From Bacteroidales bacterium UBA4284 (GTDB taxonomy: Bacteria > Bacteroidota > Bacteroidia > Bacteroidales > UBA932), in the NCBI GenBank assembly GCA_002395925.1, contig DGVM01000187.1, forward strand, positions 1 through 9,063: 9,063 nt of DNA, written 5' to 3'. The notes under the pieces were generated by a model that saw only the letters and a program-made list of their open reading frames with translations, had not been told where the DNA came from and did not search any database. A program made the translations under genes and the position numbers. Shown piece after piece: positions 1 to 7,026 of the stretch (the stretch's first letter is position 1; each line of letters begins with the position of its first letter).

Positions 1-2
1 TC

Positions 3-692
3 ATCCCCTACTTCGGCTGGGCCCGCCAGGACCGCAAGGACCGCCCCCGCGTCTCCATCGGAGCCAAGCTCGTCGCCAACCTCCTCACCGCCGCAGGCGC
101 CGACCGTGTGATGACCTGCGACCTGCACGCCGACCAGATCCAGGGATTTTTCGACATCCCCGTCGATCACGTATATGCCAGCAAGGTGTTCATACCCGCC
201 ATCGAGGCGCTCGGACTGCCCGACCTCGCAGTCGCCGCACCCGACATGGGCGGCGCCAAGAGGGCCAATTCCTACGCCAAGAACCTCAGCCGCGAGGGTC
301 GTGAGTGCGGAGTCATAATCTGCCACAAGACACGCGAAAGGGCCAATGTGGTATCGGAAATCAAGGCCATCGGCGACGTGGAAGGGAAGAACATCATCAT
401 AATAGACGACATGATAGATACCGCCGGCACGCTTTGCAAGGCAGCCGACGTGCTCATGAGCAAGGGAGCCTGCAGCGTGCGCGCCTGCGCCTCCCACGGA
501 ATCCTCTCCGGCGAGGCCGTCGCCCGCATCGAGGCCTCCAGCCTCACAGAGGTTCTCATCACCGATACCATCCCCCACCACGAACTGCAGAATCATCCCA
601 AGATAAGGATAATCTCCATGGCTCCGGTGTTCGCACGCATCATCGACAAGGTTTACAACTACGAGCCTATCAGCACTGATTTTGTTTATTGA
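3..692 (+). CDS. prs: Ribose-phosphate pyrophosphokinase (PRPP synthetase), 5'-truncated
   Basis: This enzyme transfers pyrophosphate from ATP to ribose 5-phosphate. The product, PRPP, feeds purine, pyrimidine, NAD, histidine and tryptophan synthesis in the cytoplasm. The first complete codon is at 3, and the reading frame is open to the window edge, so roughly 85-90 N-terminal residues of a protein usually near 310-320 aa are missing. The visible part begins with PYFGWARQDRKD, the ATP-binding region of Prs. It continues with DLHADQIQGFFDIPVDH, which contains the conserved histidine of the family, then PDMGGAKRA, and the PRPP-binding loop IIDDMIDTAGTL at about nt 400-435. An internal ATG at 108 is not the start because strong homology lies upstream of it. 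The stop TGA is at 690-692, two bases before the next gene's ATG, suggesting co-transcription with the small membrane protein gene and der. The family assignment is firm from motifs. Confidence 0.97.
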   Translation: MPYFGWARQDRKDRPRVSIGAKLVANLLTAAGADRVMTCDLHADQIQGFFDIPVDHVYASKVFIPAIEALGLPDLAVAAPDMGGAKRANSYAKNLSREGRECGVIICHKTRERANVVSEIKAIGDVEGKNIIIIDDMIDTAGTLCKAADVLMSKGACSVRACASHGILSGEAVARIEASSLTEVLITDTIPHHELQNHPKIRIISMAPVFARIIDKVYNYEPISTDFVY

Positions 693-694
693 TT

Positions 695-952
695 ATGACG
701 ACGACGATACTTGCTGCGGTGCTTATCCTCGGACTTGGAGTCCTGGGACTGTGCTTCAATATCATATTCCGCAAGAAGGAATTCCCGCAGTTTGACGTCG
801 GTTCCAACGAAGAAATGCGCAAGCGAGGCATACGCTGCTACAAAGACATCGATGCCGAACTGCAAGGATTAACCTGCACGAGCCCCGGAGAATCCGAGGC
901 CTGCAAAGAATGTAAATTATATGAGTCTCGTAGCGATAGTAGGCCGTCCTAA
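695..952 (+). CDS. Small single-pass membrane protein with four cytoplasm-side or exposed cysteines, unknown function
   Basis: An 85-residue protein. Residues about 3-25 form one hydrophobic helix, directly followed by a basic stretch (FRKKEFPQ) that suggests the C-terminal part lies in the cytoplasm. The soluble tail has the signature [16 protein letters not shown] and cysteines at 48, 61, 70 and 73, the last two forming a CxxC. The pattern 'FP..xVG.N..MRKRGI.C' resembles a small uncharacterised membrane protein family that I recall from Bacteroidales; I cannot confirm the match. ATG 695 is preferred over an in-frame TTG at 689, which would overlap the prs stop. The gene sits 2 nt after prs, and its last 32 nt overlap the start of der in another frame, so the three are probably co-transcribed. 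The cysteines could bind a metal or form a disulfide, but nothing in the sequence settles this. Confidence 0.75.
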   Translation: MTTTILAAVLILGLGVLGLCFNIIFRKKEFPQFDVGSNEEMRKRGIRCYKDIDAELQGLTCTSPGESEACKECKLYESRSDSRPS

Positions 953-2228
953 CGTCGGCAAAAGCACCCTGTTCAACCGCCTGGTCGGATTCCGCAAGGC
1001 AATTGTGGACGACACGTCCGGCGTCACCCGCGACCGCCATTACGGCCGCTGCGAGTGGTGCGGCCGGGAGTTCTCCGTCGTGGATACCGGCGGCTACACC
1101 TACGGGTCCGACGACGTATTCGAGGCCGCCATACGCGAGCAGGTCCAGATTGCCATCGAAGAGGCCGACGTGGTGCTCTTCATGGTGGAGGCAGCTACAG
1201 GCATAACCGATTATGACTCAGAGATTGCCGACGTGCTGCGCCGCTCCCGCAAGCCGGTGGTGCTGTGCGTCAACAAGGTCGATTCCGGCGCCAAAATGTA
1301 CGACGCCTACGATTTCTACGGCCTCGGTCTTGGCGAAATCTACAGCATTTCCGCCGCAAACGGCTCCGGGACAGGCGAGCTTCTTGACGCCGTGGTGGCC
1401 GTCCTGCCGGAAGACACGCAGCAGGAAGACCCGTACGCAGGCCTGCCTCGCATAACCATCGTAGGCAAGCCCAACGTGGGCAAGTCATCGCTCACCAACG
1501 CCCTCCTGGGGGTCGAGCGCAACATAGTCACGCCCGTCGCCGGCACCACCCGCGACAGTATCGAAACGCACTACAACAAGTACGGCTACGAATTCATGCT
1601 GGTTGACACCGCCGGCATACGCCGCAAGGCAAAGGTCCACGAAGACCTCGAGTTCTATTCCGTGATGCGCTCAATCAAGGCCATCGAACATTCCGACGTG
1701 TGCATCATGATGATAGACGCCACCACCGGAATGGAGGCACAGGACATGAACATCTTCTCGCTCATCCAGCGCAACCGCAAGGGCTGCGTGCTGGTGGTCA
1801 ACAAATGGGACCTCTTCATCAAGGACTCCAACACCCTGAAGGAATACACCGAGGCCCTGCGTTCCCGCATCGCCCCGTTCGACGACGTACCCATAATATT
1901 CACATCGGTACTCAAGATGCAGCGCATCCAGGACGTTCTGCAGGCCGCCGCCGAAGTCTATTCCAACTATTCGCAGAAGATTCCCACCGCACGCCTCAAC
2001 GAGATCATGCTGCCCATCATCGAAGAGACACCGCCTCCCGCATGGAAGGGCAAGTACGTAAAAGTCAAGTACATAACCCAGCTACCTACAGCCTTCCCGG
2101 CCTTTGCGTTCTTCTGCAACCTGCCGCAGTACATCAAAGACCCTTACAAGCGCTTCCTCGAGAACCAGCTTCGGGCGAACTTCAATCTCACCGGCTGCCC
2201 GGTACAGATTTACTGCAGGCAGAAGTAA
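921..2228 (+). CDS. der: Ribosome biogenesis GTPase Der (EngA)
   Basis: Der is a double GTPase that acts in assembly of the large ribosomal subunit. The 435-aa length is normal. The first G domain has the P-loop GRPNVGKS at residues 8-15, DTGG at 55-58 and NKVD at 118-121. The second has GKPNVGKS at 182-189, DTAG near 235, and NKWD at 294-297. The C-terminal KH-like domain (from about residue 350) holds the family signatures KGKYVKVKY and [17 protein letters not shown] and ends in CRQK. ATG 921 gives the canonical N terminus [15 protein letters not shown]. This start lies inside the preceding small ORF and is preceded by A/T-rich sequence (tgtaaattat) rather than a Shine-Dalgarno site. One small oddity is the G5 position of the second domain, which reads TSVLKMQRI where SA is usual; all other nucleotide-binding motifs are intact, so I expect a functional protein. 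Confidence 0.97.
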   Translation: MSLVAIVGRPNVGKSTLFNRLVGFRKAIVDDTSGVTRDRHYGRCEWCGREFSVVDTGGYTYGSDDVFEAAIREQVQIAIEEADVVLFMVEAATGITDYDSEIADVLRRSRKPVVLCVNKVDSGAKMYDAYDFYGLGLGEIYSISAANGSGTGELLDAVVAVLPEDTQQEDPYAGLPRITIVGKPNVGKSSLTNALLGVERNIVTPVAGTTRDSIETHYNKYGYEFMLVDTAGIRRKAKVHEDLEFYSVMRSIKAIEHSDVCIMMIDATTGMEAQDMNIFSLIQRNRKGCVLVVNKWDLFIKDSNTLKEYTEALRSRIAPFDDVPIIFTSVLKMQRIQDVLQAAAEVYSNYSQKIPTARLNEIMLPIIEETPPPAWKGKYVKVKYITQLPTAFPAFAFFCNLPQYIKDPYKRFLENQLRANFNLTGCPVQIYCRQK

Positions 2229-2237
2229 CGAAATAAT

Positions 2238-2256
2238 AATAATTGCTACCTTAGCG
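2238..2256 (+). promoter_or_regulatory. Putative Bacteroidota-type promoter core for the MFS gene pair
   Basis: The 51-nt gap between der and the first MFS gene is A/T-rich and contains TACCTTAG at 2247-2254, one mismatch from the Bacteroidota -7 consensus TAnnTTTG. The surrounding bases aataattgctacctt are identical to those of the tRNA promoter at 8909-8923. I see no clear TTTG -33 box at the expected distance upstream, which here is the end of der. A start about 5-7 nt downstream would give a leader of around 20 nt before ATG 2280. No terminator-like hairpin separates der from this site, so readthrough from der is also possible. Confidence 0.45.
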
Positions 2257-2279
2257 ATTCAATTCATACAGACCAGATT

Positions 2280-3713
2280 ATGGCAGAAACACTTAAAAAG
2301 TCGCTCAGAGATTCAGCGGCCGCAAGATGGACCGCGCTCGTGCTGCTTGCCGCGGCCAACCTTTTCGCATACATTTTCATGGACATACTGTCCCCTCTGC
2401 AGGAGCTTCTGCAGACCCAGAGGGGCTGGGACCCTGTTGCGTACGGTCACTATGCCGGCAGCGAAACATTCCTCAACGTATTCGTATTCTTCCTGATATT
2501 CGCAGGCATCATCCTGGACAAGATGGGTGTCCGCTTTACGGCCATCCTGTCCGGAGCGGTCATGGTTGTCGGTGCTGCCGTCAAATACTTCGCAGTATCG
2601 GAGGGCTTCATCGGCAGCGGGGCCGAGGCCTGGTTCACCAATAACCTCAACCTCCCCGACGCCTGGTGGAACGTAACTCCGTTCTACGCCGGCATGCCCG
2701 GTTCCGCCAAACTGGCGGCGATAGGCTTCATGATATTCGGATGCGGCTGCGAAATGGCCGGCATCACGGTATCACGAGGCATCGTCAAGTGGTTCCAGGG
2801 CAAGGAGATGGCCCTTGCGATGGGCGTAGAGATGGCAATCGCCAGAATCGGCGTCGCAATCGTCATGCTCGGCTCTCCCCTCATCGCCAACATCGCCCCC
2901 GTCAGCGTAAGCCGTCCCGTAGCCGTCGGAGCTCTGCTCCTGTGCATCGGACTCATCCTCTTCATAACCTACGGATTCATGGACGCCCGTCTCGACAAGG
3001 AGGGCGTAGAAGAAGAGAAGGACGACCCGTTCAAGGTCAGCGACATCGGCAAGATTCTCTCGCTCAAGATGTTCTGGATAGTGGCACTGCTCTGCGTACT
3101 GTACTACAGCGCCATCTTCCCGTTCCAGAAGTACGCCATCAACATGCTGCAGTGCAATCTGGGCTACACGGCACAGCAAGCCAGCCTCGTGTTCTTCGTA
3201 TTCCCTCTGGGCGCAGCCGCGGTTACCCCGTTCCTGGGCAACTTCCTGGACCGCAAGGGCAAGGGCGCAACGATGCTCATCCTCGGTGCGATACTCATGA
3301 TTGCATGCCACCTCGCCTTCGCCCTCGTGGTTCCCGCAACCAAGTCGGTAGTAATCACTTACCTTGCAATCATCCTTCTCGGAATCTCCTTCTCTCTGGT
3401 TCCCGCAGCCCTCTGGCCCTCCGTACCCAAGCTCATTGACAACAAATTGCTGGGTTCCGCCTACGCACTCATATTCTGGATTCAGAACATCGGCCTGTAC
3501 GCCTTCCCTATGATCATCGGCTCCGTGCTCAGCGCCTCCAACCCCGGCGTAACCGACCCCCTCAAGTACGATTACACCGTGCCCATGCTGGTATTCGCCT
3601 CTCTTGGCGTAATTGCCATGATACTCGGCTTCTGGCTCAAGATAGAGGACCGCAAGAAGGGATTCGGCCTCGAGCTCCCCAACATCCAGAAAGAAGAAAA
3701 CGCAGGTTCCTAA
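2280..3713 (+). CDS. MFS transporter, MFSD1-like branch (first of tandem pair)
   Basis: A 477-aa polytopic inner-membrane protein of the major facilitator superfamily, about 12 predicted helices. The loop after TM2 carries a motif-A variant, GIILDKMGVR (residues 76-85). TM4 and its exit read GCGCEMAGITVSRGIVKWFQGKE (about 154-176), followed by MAIARIG. The central cytoplasmic loop is charged (DARLDKEGVEEEKDD), and the second half contains LVPAALWPSVPKL and YALIFWIQNIGL. These blocks resemble MFSD1, whose animal member exports dipeptides from lysosomes; this placement is from memory of the family, and the substrate here is unknown. Compared with its downstream paralogue it has about 30 extra residues between TM3 and TM4 (residues 106-144), predicted on the outer face, and a longer polar C-terminal tail. 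The next gene starts 4 nt after its stop, so the two are almost certainly co-expressed. Confidence 0.88.
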   Translation: MAETLKKSLRDSAAARWTALVLLAAANLFAYIFMDILSPLQELLQTQRGWDPVAYGHYAGSETFLNVFVFFLIFAGIILDKMGVRFTAILSGAVMVVGAAVKYFAVSEGFIGSGAEAWFTNNLNLPDAWWNVTPFYAGMPGSAKLAAIGFMIFGCGCEMAGITVSRGIVKWFQGKEMALAMGVEMAIARIGVAIVMLGSPLIANIAPVSVSRPVAVGALLLCIGLILFITYGFMDARLDKEGVEEEKDDPFKVSDIGKILSLKMFWIVALLCVLYYSAIFPFQKYAINMLQCNLGYTAQQASLVFFVFPLGAAAVTPFLGNFLDRKGKGATMLILGAILMIACHLAFALVVPATKSVVITYLAIILLGISFSLVPAALWPSVPKLIDNKLLGSAYALIFWIQNIGLYAFPMIIGSVLSASNPGVTDPLKYDYTVPMLVFASLGVIAMILGFWLKIEDRKKGFGLELPNIQKEENAGS

Positions 3714-3717
3714 GTCT

Positions 3718-5055
3718 ATGAAGCAAGGCTCCGGAAAACTTAAATGGCTGGCACTCATCTGCCTGATGGTGCCGATGTTCGCGTCATACTTTTTCGACGA
3801 CGCATTCTCCACCCTCAGTCAGATTTTCCAGCATCCCGAGAGCCTGGAACTCGGCTGGAATAGCGCCGACTACGGCTTCTATGCCGGCGGCTACAGCTTC
3901 CTGTGCGTGTGCGGCGGGCTCATCGTATGCGGAATCCTCCTCGACGTATTCGGCGTACGCATAATAGGCAGCGTATTCGTAGGACTGATGGCCCTGGGAG
4001 CAGGCATCGTGGTGTTTGCGCTCCGCAGCGGCCTGCAGCCTCACAGTTCCCTCATGCTGGCGTACGTAGGATGCATGCTCTTCGGACTCGGCAGCGAGAT
4101 CGCCGGAGTAGCCGTCACACGTTCCATCGCCAAATGGTTCAAGGGAGGCAACGTAGCTTTTGCCATGGGGGCTCAGGTGGCCGTAGCGCGCCTGGGCACC
4201 GCGGCTGCATTCATACTTTCACCCGTACTCGTCGCCCAAAAGGCACCCGGAGAAATATATACGCTGTCCGAGACCGCGCGTCCCGCCACTTTCGGACTCA
4301 TACTGATTCTCGCAGGCGTACTCCTCTGGGGCATATTCGTAGCCATGGATTCCCGCTTCGACAAGGCCAACGGTATCGCCAGCGGACGCGGTGCGGTCAA
4401 GGAAGAAGACAAATTCAAGTTCTCCGACCTTGGGCGCCTGCTCACCAATCCCCGCTTCATCCTCATATCGCTGCTCTGCGTGTTCTTCTACTGCTGCATC
4501 ATCAGCTTCAAGAAATTCGGAACCTCCATCGTCATTCCCCGCTTCGGCATGGACATCGACAGCGCCAAGTGGATGATTACCATGATTCCGTTCTTCACAG
4601 TGGTCTTCACTCCGCTGTTCGGAGCACTGGTGGACAAGGTTGGCAAGGCCACTATATGGATGGGATTCGGTTCCATGCTGGTGCTGGCGGCCCACTTGGT
4701 GCTGGCGTTCGCCCCGCAGGGAGTTCCTTTCTGGGGTTATTTCGGAATATCGATGCTGGGTGTGGGCTACTCGCTCGTACCCTCAGCAATGTGGCCCAGC
4801 GTACCCAAGATAGTGCCGGAACGCAACCTCGGCACAGCCTATTCGCTTATCTACTGGATTCAAAACATGGGCATGCTGCTGGTCCCCATCTTCGTGGGAC
4901 GCATCTTCGACGCACGCCAGGGTGTTGATGCCGCCGTACATGCCGAATACATATTCATAGCGCTCGGCTCGCTGGCGGTAGTTATCGCCGGCATGCTGCG
5001 CACCGCCTCAAGATTGCGTCCGGAACTGCGTCTCGACGAAGGAAAGACGAAATGA
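3718..5055 (+). CDS. MFS transporter, MFSD1-like branch (second of tandem pair)
   Basis: A 445-aa major facilitator superfamily protein, clearly paralogous to the gene just upstream. Matching blocks include motif A GILLDVFGVR (residues 72-81 or so), GLGSEIAGVAVTRSIAKWFKGG ending near 144, then VAVARLG, the loop DSRFDKANG with a charged EEDKFKFSDLG segment, and in the second half VDKVGKATIW, LVPSAMWPSVPKIVPE and YSLIYWIQNMG. Its TM3-TM4 loop is short, unlike the partner. The start ATG 3718 lies 4 nt after the previous stop, so translation is probably coupled. The stop TGA (5053-5055) falls in the left arm of a hairpin shared with the convergent acyltransferase gene. Dipeptide or other small-solute transport is a family-level guess. 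Whether the two paralogues work separately or as a heteromer cannot be told from sequence. Confidence 0.88.
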   Translation: MKQGSGKLKWLALICLMVPMFASYFFDDAFSTLSQIFQHPESLELGWNSADYGFYAGGYSFLCVCGGLIVCGILLDVFGVRIIGSVFVGLMALGAGIVVFALRSGLQPHSSLMLAYVGCMLFGLGSEIAGVAVTRSIAKWFKGGNVAFAMGAQVAVARLGTAAAFILSPVLVAQKAPGEIYTLSETARPATFGLILILAGVLLWGIFVAMDSRFDKANGIASGRGAVKEEDKFKFSDLGRLLTNPRFILISLLCVFFYCCIISFKKFGTSIVIPRFGMDIDSAKWMITMIPFFTVVFTPLFGALVDKVGKATIWMGFGSMLVLAAHLVLAFAPQGVPFWGYFGISMLGVGYSLVPSAMWPSVPKIVPERNLGTAYSLIYWIQNMGMLLVPIFVGRIFDARQGVDAAVHAEYIFIALGSLAVVIAGMLRTASRLRPELRLDEGKTK

Positions 5056-5088
5056 GTATCGGCATCACACCGTGTGCCGATACTCATT
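5051..5088. terminator. Bidirectional hairpin terminator shared by convergent gene ends
   Basis: A perfect 14-bp inverted repeat: AATGAGTATCGGCA at 5051-5064 and TGCCGATACTCATT at 5075-5088. The pairing can extend inward by CAC (5066-5068) with GTG (5072-5074) around a bulged T, closing a 3-nt loop. The left arm contains the stop codon of the second MFS gene, and the minus-strand acyltransferase stop is at 5065-5067, so the right arm encodes that protein's last residues. Flanking tracts are only moderately T-rich (attattct on plus, tttcgtcttt on minus), so efficiency in either direction is uncertain. Confidence 0.75.
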
Positions 5089-6339
5089 ATTCTGCCACTT
5101 GCCGCCCTGGGCGCGATGCATCTCCTCTGTAAGATGATCCCAGCGGAGCGCGTCTCCGGCCTCGGGATAGAACTCCCAGAATTCTCCGTGCAGGAAGGTG
5201 TAGAAACGGCTTATGTCGGTGCACATGCCAAAGCTTGGCAAGCTTGCGATGGGGATGTCCCAAACGCGGCGCTCTCCCCGGACGGTGCCGTCGAAATGAA
5301 GGCCGGCGGCCGTAAGAGTAAGGATGCCGTCGCCGCAGATTTCTGAAGTCTTTCCTCCTGTAAGATATTTATAGTCAGGGAGCAGGCCCACTTTTACATG
5401 GCCGCTGTAGCTGAAGCCGGGCTCGCGCACGTCGCGTGCGGCCCGCTCCCGCTCCATTAGGGTCCAGTCGGTGACGAGCGGCGGGCACACGGAATCCTGA
5501 CCGACGGCCTTGATCATTCCGCATTCGTCTATCTCCACCTTGTTGCCGCATGCCGTGCAGGTCAGCGTGGTATCGCCGCTCACCATCTTGTGCATGGCGC
5601 CGCATTTGGGGCACATGTACAGAAGCGTTTCGAGGCTCTCGGCCGGTTTGCCCTTGGAGTCGAAGCGTATGTGCTGCTCCGCATTCCACATATAGTCGTC
5701 GTGAGCCAGCAGGCGGTTCATCCTGTCCTCTATCTGGACGTCCGTGAGCCGCTCCAGCTCATCGGCACTGAACATCTTGTCCACAACCACCTCTGTGCGG
5801 CCGGGACGCTGCTTCTGGCAATGCTTGGTGTTGCTCAGATAGCCACCCTTGATCTTGGTGTAATAAACATTGACGCCAAGCTTCTTGAGCAGCTTGCCCG
5901 TACCCCACATAACGGGCTGCGCCATACCGGTGATGGAATTCATGCCCTCGGGCATGAAGCAGATGTTGCCGCCCTCGCTTATAATGCGCATGATGGACTG
6001 CACTGCGTGAAGGTCGGGGGTGAAATTCCGTTTGGGTATGACCTGCGCGACCTTGAGCATCAGGTTGGTGGGGGAAACGAAGAACTCGTTGTAGCCGACC
6101 ACGTAGTTGAGCCTCTTGGGCCATACGGCCGGAGCCGTATAAACATAGTCGATGCGCGAGGCATGGTTGGCCACCAGCACAATGGGGCCCTTGTCTTCTG
6201 AGGGGCGGGCCTTATATATGAATTTGATTTTGAGAGGAGCTCCGATAATACTCACGACAAGCCTCAGGATGGCGTACAGTATAGGATTCGGCTGGTGTTC
6301 ACGCTGCGCCTGAAGACGCTCTGCAATAGTCTGCTTCAT
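5065..6339 (-). CDS. PlsC-type acyltransferase with zinc ribbon and C-terminal beta-rich domain
   Basis: A 424-aa protein related to 1-acyl-glycerol-3-phosphate acyltransferases, which move acyl chains onto lysophosphatidate or other lipid acceptors at the membrane. A hydrophobic helix lies at about 19-33. The catalytic HX4D motif is NHASRID at 58-64, and the acceptor-site motif MPEG is at 129-132 (FPEG in many relatives). After the acyltransferase core comes a four-cysteine zinc ribbon, CPKC at 243-246 and CTAC at 261-264. Then a beta-rich segment (about 325-405; LTLTAAGLHFDG, WDIPIASL, FWEFYPEAG) could be PH- or GRAM-like. PlsC proteins are usually about 240 aa, so the C-terminal 180 residues are extra. 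The start ATG 6339 is 11 nt downstream of the ssb terminator's T-tract, with no recognisable promoter between. The acyl acceptor is unknown; it might act on phospholipid, aminolipid or another substrate. Confidence 0.85.
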   Translation of the reverse strand: MKQTIAERLQAQREHQPNPILYAILRLVVSIIGAPLKIKFIYKARPSEDKGPIVLVANHASRIDYVYTAPAVWPKRLNYVVGYNEFFVSPTNLMLKVAQVIPKRNFTPDLHAVQSIMRIISEGGNICFMPEGMNSITGMAQPVMWGTGKLLKKLGVNVYYTKIKGGYLSNTKHCQKQRPGRTEVVVDKMFSADELERLTDVQIEDRMNRLLAHDDYMWNAEQHIRFDSKGKPAESLETLLYMCPKCGAMHKMVSGDTTLTCTACGNKVEIDECGMIKAVGQDSVCPPLVTDWTLMERERAARDVREPGFSYSGHVKVGLLPDYKYLTGGKTSEICGDGILTLTAAGLHFDGTVRGERRVWDIPIASLPSFGMCTDISRFYTFLHGEFWEFYPEAGDALRWDHLTEEMHRAQGGKWQNNEYRHTV

Positions 6340-6349
6340 CGGTTAAATG

Positions 6350-6380
6350 AAAAAAACGCTGCAATTTAATGATTGCAGCG
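6350..6380 (-). terminator. Intrinsic terminator of ssb
   Basis: Read on the minus strand: a 9-bp perfect stem CGCTGCAAT / ATTGCAGCG (plus-strand arms 6357-6365 and 6372-6380), a 6-nt loop, and then a run of seven T (plus-strand A at 6350-6356). It begins 24 nt after the ssb stop codon. This is the classical Rho-independent form and is well supported. It ends only about 10 nt before the acyltransferase start codon, so that gene must rely on readthrough or on a promoter that I cannot see. Confidence 0.9.
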
Positions 6381-6404
6381 CTAAAATGCAAGTACCGACA
6401 GTCC

Positions 6405-6962
6405 TTAGAACGGCAGGTCGTCCTCAGGTGCACCGGCAGCTCCGAAATCGGGCGCTGCGGGAGCTGCAGGCTGGGGCGCCTCGCTGCGGCGCTGATAGCC
6501 GCCTGCGGCAGGGCCGCCCGGCTGCTGGGGAGCCTGATAAGCAGGAGCCGCGGGCGCCTGATATGAGGGAGCATAACCCTGGCCGGGTGCAGGCTGGACG
6601 CCTTCGCCATCGCGGCGGCCGAGCAGCTGAACGTTGTCGGCGACGATTTCGGTCATGTATTTCTTCTGTCCCTGCTGGTCGTTATAAGAACGGGTGCGGA
6701 TATGGCCTTCGACGTAAATCTGGCTGCCGCGGCGGATGTATTTCTCCGCCAGGTCGGCCAGCTGGCGCCAAAGCACGAGATTGTGCCATTCCGTATTTTC
6801 GCGGAGCTCGCCAGCGCGGTCGCGGTAGCGGTCGGTGGTGGCAAGCGTAAAGGTTGCGACTTTGGTGCTCTGCCCTGCCTGGGCCGAGCCTTGATCGAGG
6901 TAACGTACTTCCGGATCTCTGCCAACGTTACCGATAAGCATAACTTTGTTTAATGATGGCAT
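6405..6962 (-). CDS. ssb: Single-stranded DNA-binding protein
   Basis: SSB coats single-stranded DNA during replication, recombination and repair and recruits partner proteins through its C-terminal tip. The 185-aa product starts MPSLNKVMLIGNVGRDPEVR, the typical N terminus of the OB fold, which extends to about residue 115 and includes TEWHNLVLW and YVEGHIRTRSY. Residues 116-179 form a low-complexity linker rich in Pro, Ala, Gln and Gly with repeats of YQAP. The acidic tip EDDLPF (180-185) is intact. ATG 6962 gives the expected length and N terminus. A short insertion in the first strand pair (LDQGSAQAGQSTK) is slightly longer than in E. coli. The gene diverges from dxs, has a perfect -7 box upstream, and ends in an intrinsic terminator, so it appears to be transcribed mainly as a single gene. 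Confidence 0.96.
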   Translation of the reverse strand: MPSLNKVMLIGNVGRDPEVRYLDQGSAQAGQSTKVATFTLATTDRYRDRAGELRENTEWHNLVLWRQLADLAEKYIRRGSQIYVEGHIRTRSYNDQQGQKKYMTEIVADNVQLLGRRDGEGVQPAPGQGYAPSYQAPAAPAYQAPQQPGGPAAGGYQRRSEAPQPAAPAAPDFGAAGAPEDDLPF

Positions 6963-6973
6963 AATGTTTACGA

Positions 6974-6994
6974 TTAAAAGTTAATAGTTAAGTA
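6974..6994. repeat. Three imperfect A/T-rich heptads in the ssb leader
   Basis: TTAAAAG, TTAATAG and TTAAGTA lie head to tail in the region predicted to be the ssb 5' untranslated leader. They could be a translation-enhancing A/T-rich leader, an operator, or chance in low-complexity sequence. Confidence 0.3.
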
Positions 6995-7006
6995 GGTTTA
7001 CAGTCT

Positions 7007-7014
7007 CAAAGATA
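7007..7014 (-). promoter_or_regulatory. Putative ssb promoter, -7 box
   Basis: On the minus strand this reads TATCTTTG, a perfect match to the Bacteroidota -7 consensus TAnnTTTG. Transcription would start near 7000, giving an A/T-rich leader of roughly 38 nt before ATG 6962. The -33 position (about 7034-7037) has no clear TTTG and lies within the opposing dxs promoter. Confidence 0.6.
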
Positions 7015-7026
7015 AGCAATTTTTTG

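Noticed and set aside
689..694. TTG 689 as the start of the small membrane protein
   Set aside because: It overlaps the prs stop and adds only two residues; ATG 695 is the simpler choice.
2772..3812. Long antisense open frame (346 codons) opposite the first MFS gene
   Set aside because: It lies wholly against a well-supported transporter, has an improbable Glu/Gly/His-rich composition with no motif, and is the kind of frame that GC-rich codon use opens on the opposite strand.
3903..4928. Long plus-strand out-of-frame ORF (341 codons) within the second MFS gene
   Set aside because: Arg/His/Gln-rich with no recognisable domain; a frame shadow of the MFS gene.
5230..5245. Repeated AAGCTT pair
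   Set aside because: Two hexamers within acyltransferase codons, with no wider repeat or symmetry; likely chance.
5590..6201. 203-codon plus-strand ORF opposite the acyltransferase
   Set aside because: The minus-strand frame carries clear catalytic motifs; this frame has none.
6347..6850. 167-codon plus-strand ORF opposite ssb
   Set aside because: Begins inside the ssb terminator and runs against ssb; Arg/Gly-rich shadow without motifs.
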